A stretch of 64,000 nt of DNA from Bacillus sp. FJAT-28004 (GCF_001280845.1 NZ_LGHP01000001.1:677905-741904); one strand, 5' to 3'; positions 17,999 through 27,921 are shown, counted from the stretch's first letter. The notes: generated by a model from the letters alone, not told the origin. Translations and numbers: made by a program.

Positions 17999-19296
17999 TA
18001 TCCACGTTCTCTTAAAGGTTTCCTCTTTTTTGAACTTACTACTTCATAAAGCTTATGAAGTAAATATGCTGCATATATCGTGATGAAAGCCATTAAGAAA
18101 TAACCGTATCGTTCAAAAGTAATAAATGGCAGCGAAGTAAAAATGAAATATAGAATGGTTATTATCAATATAGAAAGTTCTTTTCGTTTACTTTTTAAAA
18201 CAACAGTCATCAACATTCCGATTATTCCGAGCAATAGCAACACGTAATGATATACTCCCACGATGGGTTTCGAAATATGAAGTACGGGCTTCCAATAATA
18301 TGGAACTTTGACCATATCGACTACCCGATCGACGGTGTAATGTTTAATATATCGATTACGATCCGTTTCAAATCCATAATTTCTAATTTTTTTTGCAAGC
18401 TCAACTTGAATTTCATTGGATTCTATAGCATCTTTCGCTTCGCCTAATCGCTTAAAGTCATCTTTGAATTTTTCTTCTGCACCAGCTGGATATCTCCAAT
18501 CTATCATAGCTCCTAATACAGATGGATTGCCGGACGAGAGCGTAAGTGGTATGAATTTATCAAATACAACAGCGTTTCTTATCCACCAAGGGGATATGCA
18601 AATTAGTATTACCCCTGCTACAACAATAGCTGGTTTTACGATCTCTTTTATTTTATATCCTCTATAAAGCATGTAGATCAAAAATACTACCGGCAGTAAT
18701 GCAAAGTTTGGTCTTGCATATATCCCGATACTTAAGCTGATTGCTGCAATGGCGAACCAGGTTAATTTCTTTTTATCAACAGCGACAATCCCCGTATAAA
18801 TAAACAACCATAAAAATAACTGTCCGATGGATTCGGTCAAAATCAAATTCGCAGCCATATAATTTGGTGCATACAAAGCAAACAATATAATTGCGATTAC
18901 CCCAATTCGTTCATGGAAAAATCGACGACAAACTTGATAAACAAGAATCATAGTTCCTGCCATCATTAAAACTTGAAGAATACGGAATGCAGTAATACCA
19001 CTCCAATATCCAAATATCTTCATACATAAGGCCAACACCATCGTAAGGGCAGGCATAATAAACACAGTTGAATCTTCTACTTTGTGATAAATAAATTTCC
19101 CGTCATTAAGCAATGTCTCGGCACTTCGAATATATTTTACGTCATCATTATTATATTCTTCGAAATTTCCTAAATACAAATCATGGCCTTGTTGAAATGC
19201 AACGAATGTTCCTATTGCAATGAAAAACACAACAACTACTGCTAGAATAATACGGTATAAAAGAGCCTCATTGCTTATTTTTTGAAAGATTTTCAT
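17998..19296 (-). CDS. GT39/ArnT-like integral membrane glycosyltransferase
   Basis: A 432-residue multi-pass membrane protein with about ten hydrophobic helices, resembling the PMT_2/ArnT superfamily that transfers sugars from polyprenyl-phosphate carriers. Acidic residues in the first extracytoplasmic loop (NNDDVKYIRSAETLL) fit the catalytic loop of that fold, and YARPNFALLPVVF is a recognisable internal motif. The ribosome site is weak. The gene is visibly richer in A/T than the transporter genes around it, stands alone on the reverse strand and is bordered by repeats, all compatible with acquisition. Acceptor and sugar are unknown. Confidence 0.72.
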   Translation of the reverse strand: MKIFQKISNEALLYRIILAVVVVFFIAIGTFVAFQQGHDLYLGNFEEYNNDDVKYIRSAETLLNDGKFIYHKVEDSTVFIMPALTMVLALCMKIFGYWSGITAFRILQVLMMAGTMILVYQVCRRFFHERIGVIAIILFALYAPNYMAANLILTESIGQLFLWLFIYTGIVAVDKKKLTWFAIAAISLSIGIYARPNFALLPVVFLIYMLYRGYKIKEIVKPAIVVAGVILICISPWWIRNAVVFDKFIPLTLSSGNPSVLGAMIDWRYPAGAEEKFKDDFKRLGEAKDAIESNEIQVELAKKIRNYGFETDRNRYIKHYTVDRVVDMVKVPYYWKPVLHISKPIVGVYHYVLLLLGIIGMLMTVVLKSKRKELSILIITILYFIFTSLPFITFERYGYFLMAFITIYAAYLLHKLYEVVSSKKRKPLRERG

Positions 19297-19565
19297 TTGA
19301 TTGCCCCGCTTTTCATGATATATACCTCACACAAGTCTATGAATCTATTTGATTTAAACGATTACCTTCCAATTTTATTATGTCCAACAACTCATAATTA
19401 CTATTCGACACACCCTTCGATTATATTAACTACATTATAACGTGAATAATATAAAAATGTTCGAAACGGTTGGAAGAAATATGGGTTTAGTATATTTGGT
19501 GTCTATAAACGTTCGTACAATTGTTATCGTTCATCCGTTCATACAGTAAGATGAGGTGAACATTT

Positions 19566-20345
19566 GTGTATAAAAAAAAGTATGCTAGCCGCAATATAAG
19601 AGGAAAACTGCGCGTCTGCAAATACTTATCCGCCAATAAGAAGCTGAAGCGATATGTGCCGCAAACCGTTTCATTCAATCGTGATCACTTGCAGATGATG
19701 CTGAGCCATTATGACACCATTTATGTGAAGCCTGACGTAGGCTCGCTCGGAATGGGCATTTTTAAGCTGGAACGGGTCGATTCGGGATATGAGCTGTATT
19801 CGATCGTTAAGAAAAAACAAATACAGAGACATTATCATTCCGTTTCAGATGTTTATAAGCAATTAAAGAGAGAGAAATCAAGCAAGCTCATCATTCAAAA
19901 AGGGATATCATTAGACCAGGTGAATGGTTGTCCGTACGATATTCGGGCGATGGTTCAGCGAAAGCCAAAAGGGAAGTGGGTTTGTACGGGCTTTATGGTA
20001 AAGGTAGGAGCTCACCATAAAATCGTAACGAACTATTATCAAGGCGGGGCTATATATTCAATGAAAAAACTCGGAGCAAAGCAAGGCCTCTCTACTAAAG
20101 TTACAAACAAGCGGATAAGAAGACTTAGCATTGTGGCTTTAAAAATATCTCAGGCATTAAGCAAAAAACGTTCAGGTATGCATGAGTTTGGCATCGACTT
20201 TGCTTTTGATAAGCAGCAGCATTTATGGGTTCTTGAGGTGAATTCCAATCATCCGCAATTTCATCCCCTTAAAAAACTAGATCCTCCAGCCTATAAAAAA
20301 ATGAAGCGTTTTGCTGCCAGCTACGGCAGACATGATGCAAAATGA
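19566..20345 (+). CDS. YheC/YheD-family ATP-grasp protein (short form)
   Basis: A 259-residue protein of the YheC/YheD family, whose Bacillus members are associated with the spore coat. ATP-grasp features are visible: IYVKPDVGSLGMGIFKLE near residue 55, LIIQKGISL with CPYDIRAMVQ near 108-130, and FGIDFAFDKQQHLWVLEVNSNHP near the end, including the metal-binding Glu/Asn. The GTG start at 19566 has GAGGTG upstream. Family members often exceed 350 residues, so this is a compact form lacking an N-terminal extension. Substrate of the ligase-like fold is unknown. Confidence 0.78.
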   Translation: MYKKKYASRNIRGKLRVCKYLSANKKLKRYVPQTVSFNRDHLQMMLSHYDTIYVKPDVGSLGMGIFKLERVDSGYELYSIVKKKQIQRHYHSVSDVYKQLKREKSSKLIIQKGISLDQVNGCPYDIRAMVQRKPKGKWVCTGFMVKVGAHHKIVTNYYQGGAIYSMKKLGAKQGLSTKVTNKRIRRLSIVALKISQALSKKRSGMHEFGIDFAFDKQQHLWVLEVNSNHPQFHPLKKLDPPAYKKMKRFAASYGRHDAK

Positions 20346-20354
20346 AATAAATAT

Positions 20355-20391
20355 AAAGCAGATCGAGAAGTTTCCTCGATCTGCTTTTTTA
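20355..20391 (+). terminator. Terminator after ATP-grasp gene
   Basis: AAAGCAGATCGAG pairs with CTCGATCTGCTTT around a 7-nt loop, with six T residues at the end. Confidence 0.92.
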
Positions 20392-20519
20392 TACTTATTA
20401 ATGATTGCGCTTACTCCAATGATTGAAAAGTATCATTTTTAGTTGTTCAGATAGCTATTAGTGTGTTTATGATCACGATAAAATACTAGTAGAACAACTA
20501 GAGCAAGGGGGATTGAGTA

Positions 20520-21482
20520 GTGGCGCAACTATCCGTTAATGAAGAATTACTGAAAAAACCAAAACCTAAAACTAAAAATGCGTTTCTACGTTTCGTAAAG
20601 CAATGGGATATTCAAATGATGGTATTGCCAGCATTGTTACTAATCATAGTGTTTAGTTACATCCCGATGTATGGCATATTAATGGCTTTTCAAGATTACA
20701 GCATTTTCAAAGGCTTTATGGCAAGCGAATGGGTCGGATTGAAACATTTTGACATGTTCTTCAGCTCTCCGGAGTTTTTCAAGGTCATGCGAAATACGGT
20801 CATCATAAGCTTGTTGAAATTTTTTATTGGATTCCCGGCACCCATTTTGCTGGCGCTTATGCTTAACGAAGTGAAAAACTTAATGTTTAAGCGACTGGTA
20901 CAAACGGTAAGTTACCTGCCTCACTTTATGTCATGGGTAATCGTTGCGGGACTCATTATGTCGATGCTTTCTACGGACAATGGAAGCATTAACATCGTCC
21001 TTGAGAACATGAACTTTATCGATGAACCGATCAACTTCTTGTCACTTCCAGAACTATTCTGGTCCATCCTCGTTTCGACTGGGGTTTGGAAGGAAATCGG
21101 GTTTGGTTCCATCGTATATTTAGCAGCAATAGCAAGTATTGATCCAAGTATGTATGAAGCAGCATCGATGGATGGCGCTAGCAAGTTTAAACAAATCTTT
21201 TTGATCACATTGCCTTCGATCATGCCAGTTGTCCTCATTTTCATGATTCTGGCGATCGGAAATCTACTGAATGCAGGTTTCGAAGATATTCTATTGCTTG
21301 CCGTTAACCCTGTACTCAGGGACGTGTCAGATGTTATCGATACGTACGTTTATCGAGTCGGGATACAAAGCTCTAGATACTCATACGCTACAGCGGTCGG
21401 ATTGTTCAAAGCCGTTATCAGCGTAGGACTTTTGACAATGGCGAACTTTCTGGCACGCAGGGCCGGCAGCAGCTTGTGGTAA
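20520..21482 (+). CDS. LplB-like sugar ABC transporter permease (module C)
   Basis: A 320-residue CUT1 permease starting with GTG behind AAGGGGGAT. It has a basic N-terminal tail, about six membrane helices and the EAA loop SMYEAASMDGASKFKQI followed by ITLPSIMP. It is paralogous to the module A and B subunits but begins a new operon after a terminator. The second permease follows after 34 bp. The order here is permease, permease, binding protein, regulator, kinase. Confidence 0.9.
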   Translation: MAQLSVNEELLKKPKPKTKNAFLRFVKQWDIQMMVLPALLLIIVFSYIPMYGILMAFQDYSIFKGFMASEWVGLKHFDMFFSSPEFFKVMRNTVIISLLKFFIGFPAPILLALMLNEVKNLMFKRLVQTVSYLPHFMSWVIVAGLIMSMLSTDNGSINIVLENMNFIDEPINFLSLPELFWSILVSTGVWKEIGFGSIVYLAAIASIDPSMYEAASMDGASKFKQIFLITLPSIMPVVLIFMILAIGNLLNAGFEDILLLAVNPVLRDVSDVIDTYVYRVGIQSSRYSYATAVGLFKAVISVGLLTMANFLARRAGSSLW

Positions 21483-21516
21483 ACTATACAATTAGCCCGG
21501 AAAGGCGGATGATGCA

Positions 21517-22413
21517 GTGATCAGGCTCAGTTTTGGAGACCGCGTGATGACGGTGACCATCTACATCTTACTAACGTTATTAGCTTTTATGACATTTTAT
21601 CCATTCTGGAATGCACTAGTCATTTCCTTCAACAGCGGAATAGACACCTCAATGGGGGGCGTGACCTTTTGGCCTCGTGATTGGACCTTGGAAAACTACG
21701 GTATCGTATTCAAGGATGAGCGTTTGGTAACTGCGTTTCTGATTTCGATCTCTCGGACGGTTGTCGGTACAATCGCATCCATATTTATAACGGCATTATT
21801 CGCATATGGCCTTTCGAAGAAAGAACTGATGGGCCGTAAGTTTTACATGATTTTGTGTATCATTACGATGTACTTTAGTGGTGGACTTATTCCTTCTTTC
21901 TTGCTCATTCGTGAGCTTAACCTAATGAATACATTCTGGGTATTCATTATTCCATCACTAGTTAGCGTATGGAACATGATCATCTTCCGCACTTTCTTCC
22001 AAGGCTTGCCTGCAGGACTTGAGGAATCAGCGAAAATCGATGGAAGCGGCAACTGGGGTATCTTTTTCCGAATTGTTGTTCCGCTCTCTGGTCCAGTTAT
22101 TGCAACGTTGTCGCTTTTCACGGCTGTTTTTCATTGGAATGATTGGTTTGGTCCAAGTATCTACATTACCAACGAGAAGCTGCTTCCTATACAAACGATG
22201 CTTAAGCAGATTTTGAACTCTAATATCGTATCGGATCAAATGTCGCAGCTTGATTCTGCTGCGCAGGGACAATTAGCCAAAATGAGAACGGTAACAAGCA
22301 AGTCGTTGTCTATGGCGACGATGATGGTTGCTACGATTCCTATCATTATGGTGTATCCATTCGTTCAGAAATATTTCGTCAAAGGTGTTCTTGTTGGATC
22401 ACTGAAAGAGTAG
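21517..22413 (+). CDS. LplC/YtcP-like sugar ABC transporter permease (module C)
   Basis: A 298-residue CUT1 permease with a GTG start and AAAGGCGGA upstream. The EAA loop reads GLEESAKIDGSGNWGIF followed by IVVPLSGP, and the protein ends in YFVKGVLVGSLKE. It resembles the module A LplC protein more than the module B one by the shared YFSGGLIPSFL/YFGGGLIPYYM region and the Gln-rich segment near residue 250. It forms the channel with the preceding subunit. Confidence 0.9.
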   Translation: MIRLSFGDRVMTVTIYILLTLLAFMTFYPFWNALVISFNSGIDTSMGGVTFWPRDWTLENYGIVFKDERLVTAFLISISRTVVGTIASIFITALFAYGLSKKELMGRKFYMILCIITMYFSGGLIPSFLLIRELNLMNTFWVFIIPSLVSVWNMIIFRTFFQGLPAGLEESAKIDGSGNWGIFFRIVVPLSGPVIATLSLFTAVFHWNDWFGPSIYITNEKLLPIQTMLKQILNSNIVSDQMSQLDSAAQGQLAKMRTVTSKSLSMATMMVATIPIIMVYPFVQKYFVKGVLVGSLKE

Positions 22414-22490
22414 TTGGCAGTTTAAGACATGTGGTTTAGAGCGAAAGCTTTGAACATATAAAAATGTGCTTGAAAGGGGATAATAAACAG

Positions 22491-24146
22491 ATGAAGAAAA
22501 GTAAACTACTCGTCCCAATCGTCTCTGCATTTATGGCCGTTTCTTTAATGGCAGGCTGTAGCGGTAATTCCGGTAAAACAGAAAACGGAGAAACAGGAAA
22601 CAAACCGGAGGAAAACAGTGGCAATAAGCCTGCATCAGTTTATGAACTTGGCAAGGAGCAGCTTGATTTTACCCTTTATGGCCATTATGACTGGTACACA
22701 ATGCCAGCATGGGGCGGCGACATTACAAGTACTTGGATTAGAGATACAAAGAAAGTAAACGTAAAACCAATCCACTCCGGTGGTGCAGCTCCACAAAAGC
22801 TAAATACGATGATTGCAACTGGCGATCTTCCTGATGCGATCTGGCTTGAGCGCGTCGATGTTGAGAAATTGCGCACAGCTGATCTACTCGTACCATTCGA
22901 TGATTATCTTGATAAATATCCGAACTTGAAAAAATGGTTGGGCGAAGAAGGCATCAACATGCTTCGTTCGGAAGATGGCAAGCTTTATCAATTCCCTAAC
23001 TGGTATACAAAACAACCTAACGGCAACGCTGGTTATGTTGTAAACAAAAAGATCTACACAGAACTTGGATCTCCTAAGCTTGAAACAACGGACGATCTTT
23101 ACAACTACTTGAAGCTAGTTAAAGAAAAATATCCGAATGTTGTTCCTTACGAGCCGCATTTAGCAAAAGATGGACAAGGTCTTGATGTATTGTACTCTGC
23201 ATTCAAAGAAAACGATCAGAAATTCCCAGGTATGCGTGCTGTGCCTAACGGTGACAAGCTGACTTCCATCTTCCTTGATCCTGAGTACCGTGAAGCAATG
23301 CAGTACACTTCCAAGCTATTCCGTGAAAAATTGATTACACAAGATGCAATGACTCAAACGGTTGACCAAATTACGGAAAAAGTAATGACTGGCCGTGTAG
23401 CTGTATTTGCATCAGCAAGCCCTACTGAGATTGCGATGCAAGCACATGCTGAACTTACGAAAAACGATCCAGAAGCTGGATATTTCATGATCTGGCCGAT
23501 TCATAAAGATGGCGTTGACAAGGATAAAGTTTTCCCTGGTACGTATGGTATGTTAGGCTGGAACGTAACAGTTATTACGAAAAGTGCTAAAAACCCAGAA
23601 GCAATCTTCGCTTTCTATGACTGGTTGACTGGTCCTGAAGGACAAAGTGCTTTGATGTGGGGACCTCCAGGAATTTATTGGGATGGCGTAGAAGCTGACG
23701 GCGAAACACCGAAGTTCACAGAAAAATATACTTCTGATGCAAGTGGTCTTGCTAAGCTTCAAGCGATTACAACGAACCTGAACTGGGTTGGTAACACGGT
23801 ATTCCTTGATACAACGAAAGCGAAATTTGAAGAGTCATTGCCGGTAGAACAGCAAAACTGGTCTACTCGTTACCAACGTGAAGTTACGTGGAAAACGCAA
23901 TCGAATGCTACAGAATTCATTAACATCGATCCACAACCGGATACTGAAGAAGGTATTATTCGTCAACGTATCGAGGACTTGTTCCTAGAGGTTAGAGCAA
24001 AAGCATTGTTCGCTAAAAATGATGCTGAAGTACTAGCTATTCTTGATAAAGGCGAAAAAGATGCTCAAGCAGCTGGTTATGATAAATTGCTAGCATTCAA
24101 AACAGAAAAATGGCAAGCCAATCTTGCAAAAATGAAAGCTGAATAA
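22491..24146 (+). CDS. Extracellular sugar-binding lipoprotein (module C)
   Basis: A 551-residue CUT1 binding lipoprotein with lipobox MAGC and Cys23 as lipid anchor, then an Asn/Gly/Glu linker and an LplA-like fold. AAAGGGGA lies about 12 bp before ATG 22491; an in-frame ATG at 22464 overlaps that region and is less likely. The coding sequence uses frequent A/T-ending codons, as in highly expressed binding proteins. It follows the two permeases in one apparent operon and is ended by a hairpin. Confidence 0.88.
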   Translation: MKKSKLLVPIVSAFMAVSLMAGCSGNSGKTENGETGNKPEENSGNKPASVYELGKEQLDFTLYGHYDWYTMPAWGGDITSTWIRDTKKVNVKPIHSGGAAPQKLNTMIATGDLPDAIWLERVDVEKLRTADLLVPFDDYLDKYPNLKKWLGEEGINMLRSEDGKLYQFPNWYTKQPNGNAGYVVNKKIYTELGSPKLETTDDLYNYLKLVKEKYPNVVPYEPHLAKDGQGLDVLYSAFKENDQKFPGMRAVPNGDKLTSIFLDPEYREAMQYTSKLFREKLITQDAMTQTVDQITEKVMTGRVAVFASASPTEIAMQAHAELTKNDPEAGYFMIWPIHKDGVDKDKVFPGTYGMLGWNVTVITKSAKNPEAIFAFYDWLTGPEGQSALMWGPPGIYWDGVEADGETPKFTEKYTSDASGLAKLQAITTNLNWVGNTVFLDTTKAKFEESLPVEQQNWSTRYQREVTWKTQSNATEFINIDPQPDTEEGIIRQRIEDLFLEVRAKALFAKNDAEVLAILDKGEKDAQAAGYDKLLAFKTEKWQANLAKMKAE

Positions 24147-24158
24147 GCCATAGCTTTT

Positions 24159-24213
24159 CGTAAAAACGACGGGTATACTAAGATTTTTAGTGTACCCGAG
24201 TTTTTACGTTTTA
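24159..24213 (+). terminator. Terminator between module C importer and its regulator
   Basis: CGTAAAAAC pairs with GTTTTTACG and an inner GGGTA pairs with TACCC, with a further CTAA/TTAG pair in the loop; a short T run follows. Confidence 0.75.
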
Positions 24214-24273
24214 ATAGTACGAAGAAATGCTCGATGTACGTTAAGCCTTTTCCTAATTGGAGCTGATAACATC

Positions 24274-25815
24274 ATGTATAAAGTATTGCTAGCGGACGAC
24301 GAAAAGCTGGATTTGGAAGGTATGCGTGCCTTTATTCCTTGGACAGATCTCGGTATGGAAATCGTAGCAGGTGTGATGAACGGATTTGATGCCTGTAAAG
24401 TGCTTGATACTGAAAAAATAGATATTCTCGTTACCGACGTGCGTATGCCTAATATGACGGGACTTGAGCTGGCTAGACGTGCACTTGAGATGTCAAAGGA
24501 TATTAAAATTATTTTCGTAAGCGGTTATCAAGATTTCAGCTATGTAAAGCAGGCGTTGTCGCTAAATGCTGTCAATTATGTGCTGAAGCCGATGGATGAT
24601 CAGGAGCTTATTGATTCCTTGCTTAAGGTTCGAGATGTTTTGGATCAGGAACAAGAAAGACAGAATGCATATGGTCAGATGGTGCCGATCGTCAAAAATG
24701 AATATTTGCTGCAATTGCTTGAAGGAACCAGCGACGACAAGACCATTGAGGTACTCAATCATGAATATGAGATGAGTCGTTTTGTATATCCAGGTTTAGT
24801 AGCCGTAATTGAAGTGGATGATTTGTCTTGGAAATTAAACGACGAGACTCGCGCCGAGCAGGATGAGATACCGCAGTTAGTATCGATCTGCAAGGAGTTT
24901 GGCATTCAGCATATTTGTAAAATCAGTAAGTTTAGGGTTGCGCTTCTGATCGAGCAATCGGATCATGATTCTTTGCCATTGAAGATTGTTAATCGAGTCA
25001 ATGAACAGCATACGTTTTCCATTACCGCAGGTGTTGGTGAATTATGTGATTCGATCAACGAATTATCAACTTCCTATCGTCAGGCAGTAGAGGCATTGGA
25101 TTTGAAAATGTTCTACGGCAAAGGTAAAGTAATTGGCCATGGCGAGGTCAGATCGGCAGAGAAAGAGGATGTTAAGCATCTCGATGCTAAACTAGAAGCG
25201 TTGTTTGATGCCATGTCGGGTTATGAGCTTGTTCACATTCATGATGAGCTGGACGACTTATTTCAGGTTGCAAAAAACTTAAAGTCGAAGTTTACGCTGC
25301 GAAATTATGCGCTTTACATCGTAATGAAGCTTGATAATTATTTGCAAAGAACGAATGAAAATGTATTTCAGCTGCTTGGCATGGAGCTGAATAATTACGA
25401 TATCATTATGCAGTTTGAGACGATCAATGACATTCACGTATGGCTAAGACGTAGGGTCTATGAAATATCTGAGACTTTGCAGGCCAATAAGCACAAAAAA
25501 AATTGGAAGCTTATTAAGCAAATGATTGATTATATGAAAGAACGTACACATGATAATATTACATTGCGTGATTTGGCGGAGCAATTTTCTTTATCACCGA
25601 ACTACCTTGGACTTATATTTAAAGAGGAAACAGGTAAAAACTTCAGTGAGTATTTCATTCAGCTGCGTATGGAAAAATCATGTGAGCTGCTCAAAACCAC
25701 AAATATGAAAATTTATGAGATAGCTGATCGAGTAGGTTATCGTCACTTGCCATATTTCAGCAAACAATTCAAAGAAATGTACGGCATGACGCCGTTGGAG
25801 TTTAGACGAAAATGA
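24274..25815 (+). CDS. YesN-like response regulator with AraC output domain (module C)
   Basis: A 513-residue regulator with a receiver domain (Asp55 in LVTDVRMPNMTG; switch lysine in YVLKPMDD), a variable middle region and a C-terminal AraC double helix-turn-helix ending SKQFKEMYGMTPLEFRRK. TTGGAG precedes ATG 24274; the long upstream reading frame overlaps the terminator and is not credible. Its last codons overlap the kinase start (ATGA), so regulator and kinase are coupled. Here the regulator precedes the kinase, the reverse of module B. Confidence 0.9.
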   Translation: MYKVLLADDEKLDLEGMRAFIPWTDLGMEIVAGVMNGFDACKVLDTEKIDILVTDVRMPNMTGLELARRALEMSKDIKIIFVSGYQDFSYVKQALSLNAVNYVLKPMDDQELIDSLLKVRDVLDQEQERQNAYGQMVPIVKNEYLLQLLEGTSDDKTIEVLNHEYEMSRFVYPGLVAVIEVDDLSWKLNDETRAEQDEIPQLVSICKEFGIQHICKISKFRVALLIEQSDHDSLPLKIVNRVNEQHTFSITAGVGELCDSINELSTSYRQAVEALDLKMFYGKGKVIGHGEVRSAEKEDVKHLDAKLEALFDAMSGYELVHIHDELDDLFQVAKNLKSKFTLRNYALYIVMKLDNYLQRTNENVFQLLGMELNNYDIIMQFETINDIHVWLRRRVYEISETLQANKHKKNWKLIKQMIDYMKERTHDNITLRDLAEQFSLSPNYLGLIFKEETGKNFSEYFIQLRMEKSCELLKTTNMKIYEIADRVGYRHLPYFSKQFKEMYGMTPLEFRRK

Positions 25816-27590
25816 CCATACACAAGAAAGAGCATCGTTATATTCCGTTTGGGATTAAGATCATGCTCACCTACAGCTTGTTTATCATGGTACCGGTAAT
25901 CCTTATTGGCTATGCAGCGAATGTTATTTTTACAAGCTCGATTCAAGAGCGGACTCGCGAGATCAATTATGGAACACTGACTCAGATGAAGGATAATATT
26001 ATGTACAAAATGGAGGATGTCTCACGTATTTCAGGCATGCTTTATTTTGACAGTAATCTTGCATCTTACTTGCGTCATTATGAGGAAGGCTGGGTTAGCT
26101 ACGAAGCCACGACGAAGCAGCTCCTTCCAAAAATGCAAACAACAGTGGAAGCGGCAAGCAATAAAATGCGCTTAGCAGTCTATCTACATAACAATACATT
26201 GCCGGAAATCTATCACAATTATAATAATACCGATCCGCTTAACGCGGAGGGGCCATTATTCGATTTGTATCATATTTCTAGAATTAAGGACAGGGCATGG
26301 TATTTGGAATATCCCGTGGAGAGGTATGGAGAGACCATGCAATGGAAGCAGGTCGAGGGGGATTCGAAATTCGGGCATATATCCTTGCTGCGAAGACTTG
26401 TTAATATGAACGATCCAATTATGCTCGAGGAAATTGGTTTCGTTCGAATTAGCCTGAGACTTACAGATCTGCTGGAGAGCGTTGAATCAGAGAAAATCGG
26501 CCAAGGAACTAAAATTTTTGCAATAAACGAGAATGGAAGAATAATGTTCTCCTCCGGTGATACGATGTTTAATCTCGGTGAATCACTTAGCGAAGAGGAT
26601 ATGGCGAACTATTGGGTCGTCGAGGAAAAAATTCCACACCTGAATTGGAAGCTGCTCGCACTTGTTCCGGCCGATATAATGGATAAAGCGACCAATAAGG
26701 TGAGGTTATGGACTTTTTTAATTTGCTTGGCTTGCTTTGTCGTATTTTCACTTGCAGGCTTGTATATTTCTCGTTTTTATTCCCGTAAGGTAATCAAAAT
26801 CGTTCGTGTGCTGGATGCCTTTCAAGAAGGAAATTTCAAGAAAAAGATTCATTTTAAAGGGAAGGATGAATTTACGCGCATTTCCTTTGCTTTAAACGAA
26901 ATGGGTCATAATATCGATGGGTTAATCCAAGAAGTATATATGACGAATATGAAGAAAAAGGAAGCGGAGCTGGAATCGCTGCAAGCGCAAATCAATCCAC
27001 ATTTCCTATATAATACGTTGTCCTCGATCAGTCGATTGGCTAAGTTTGGACAAGTAGATAAGCTGCAGCGAATGGTGCTCGATTTAGCTAAGTTTTACCG
27101 ATTGTCTCTGAATGAAGGGAGAACCGTTATCCCCATTCGCAATGAGCTGGAGCAGATTAATGCCTACATTAATATTCAGAAGACGAAATTCGAAGACGGC
27201 ATGCAAATCTGGTTTGACATTGATCCGGATATTTTGAGATTCACGACCGTAAAGCTTATTTTACAGCCCTTTATTGAAAATGCGCTTGAGCATGCTTGGT
27301 ATGGAGAGCGGATTAATATTCGGATTGTAGGGAAGCTGGAGGGCGAGATGATTACCTTTCAAGTCATTGATGATGGCGTTGGTATTAATCCCGAGATTTT
27401 ACGGCAGATGTCCGATCCCGTTGAGAGATTGAATGTAGGTTACGGGGTTCGTAACGTGGATGAGCGGATCAAGCTTCACTTTGGAGCAGAGTATGGCGTA
27501 CGGATCGTTAGCAAAAGAGGAGTCGGCACCTCGGTTTCAATTACAATACCGGCGAGAAAAAAAGATATGCAACCCGAACGTCCTATTTAA
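25812..27590 (+). CDS. YesM-like sensor histidine kinase (module C)
   Basis: A 592-residue membrane kinase: first helix at about residues 12-33, extracellular Cache-like region, second helix at about 297-318, HAMP, phospho-acceptor His397 in INPHFLYN, and an ATPase domain with LILQPFIENALEHAW and VGYGVRNVDERIKLHFG. The start overlaps the regulator stop. It is the presumed sensor for the module C importer. The stem of the downstream terminator begins inside its last codons. Confidence 0.9.
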   Translation: MTIHKKEHRYIPFGIKIMLTYSLFIMVPVILIGYAANVIFTSSIQERTREINYGTLTQMKDNIMYKMEDVSRISGMLYFDSNLASYLRHYEEGWVSYEATTKQLLPKMQTTVEAASNKMRLAVYLHNNTLPEIYHNYNNTDPLNAEGPLFDLYHISRIKDRAWYLEYPVERYGETMQWKQVEGDSKFGHISLLRRLVNMNDPIMLEEIGFVRISLRLTDLLESVESEKIGQGTKIFAINENGRIMFSSGDTMFNLGESLSEEDMANYWVVEEKIPHLNWKLLALVPADIMDKATNKVRLWTFLICLACFVVFSLAGLYISRFYSRKVIKIVRVLDAFQEGNFKKKIHFKGKDEFTRISFALNEMGHNIDGLIQEVYMTNMKKKEAELESLQAQINPHFLYNTLSSISRLAKFGQVDKLQRMVLDLAKFYRLSLNEGRTVIPIRNELEQINAYINIQKTKFEDGMQIWFDIDPDILRFTTVKLILQPFIENALEHAWYGERINIRIVGKLEGEMITFQVIDDGVGINPEILRQMSDPVERLNVGYGVRNVDERIKLHFGAEYGVRIVSKRGVGTSVSITIPARKKDMQPERPI

Positions 27591-27607
27591 AATAGGACGT
27601 TTTTTTA
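27577..27607 (+). terminator. Terminator after module C kinase
   Basis: AACGTCCTATTT pairs with AAATAGGACGTT around the TAA stop codon region, followed by a run of T residues. Confidence 0.9.
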
Positions 27608-27921
27608 TGGGTTTACAATGCAGCATAGCACAGGTGACTACTGCACTTTTTGCAATAGAAACCTGACATGGAGACGGTCGCCTGAAGCTGCATTGCAGAA
27701 AATGCAATAGAATAGGTCTTAAACTGACTTATTGGGCGAGTATGAGTCATTCTATTGCACAAACTGCAGCGATTGGCCAACAATCATTTCAACGGGGGAT
27801 CTGCATTGTATAGAGTACAATGTAGACGCTACGGATGCGTGAGAGATCAGTGGTGTGATTGGGCATATGAGTACGGTACTATAATTTTCGGCAGCGAGCA
27901 GAGAAGGGAGTTGCTAAGCAA
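27591..27921. other. 331-bp gene-free stretch with dispersed element
   Basis: Apart from the terminator tail and the repeat element described at 27639-27771, no open frame with a ribosome site was seen. The right part lies downstream of the reverse-strand LysR gene and shows no clear terminator. Confidence 0.6.
27639..27771. repeat. Dispersed intergenic element, copy 2 (three ~23-bp units)
   Basis: Forward units at 27639-27661 and 27690-27713, inverted unit at 27748-27771, in the same order and nearly the same spacing as in 17328-17460. Shared strings include CAATAGAAACCTGACAT and CATTCTATTGCACAAACTGC. Both copies lie just downstream of a terminator-like hairpin ending an importer module. 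Confidence 0.75.

Noticed and set aside
24190..24273. N-terminal extension of the module C regulator
   Set aside because: It overlaps the terminator stem and the receiver domain begins properly at MYKVLLADDE.
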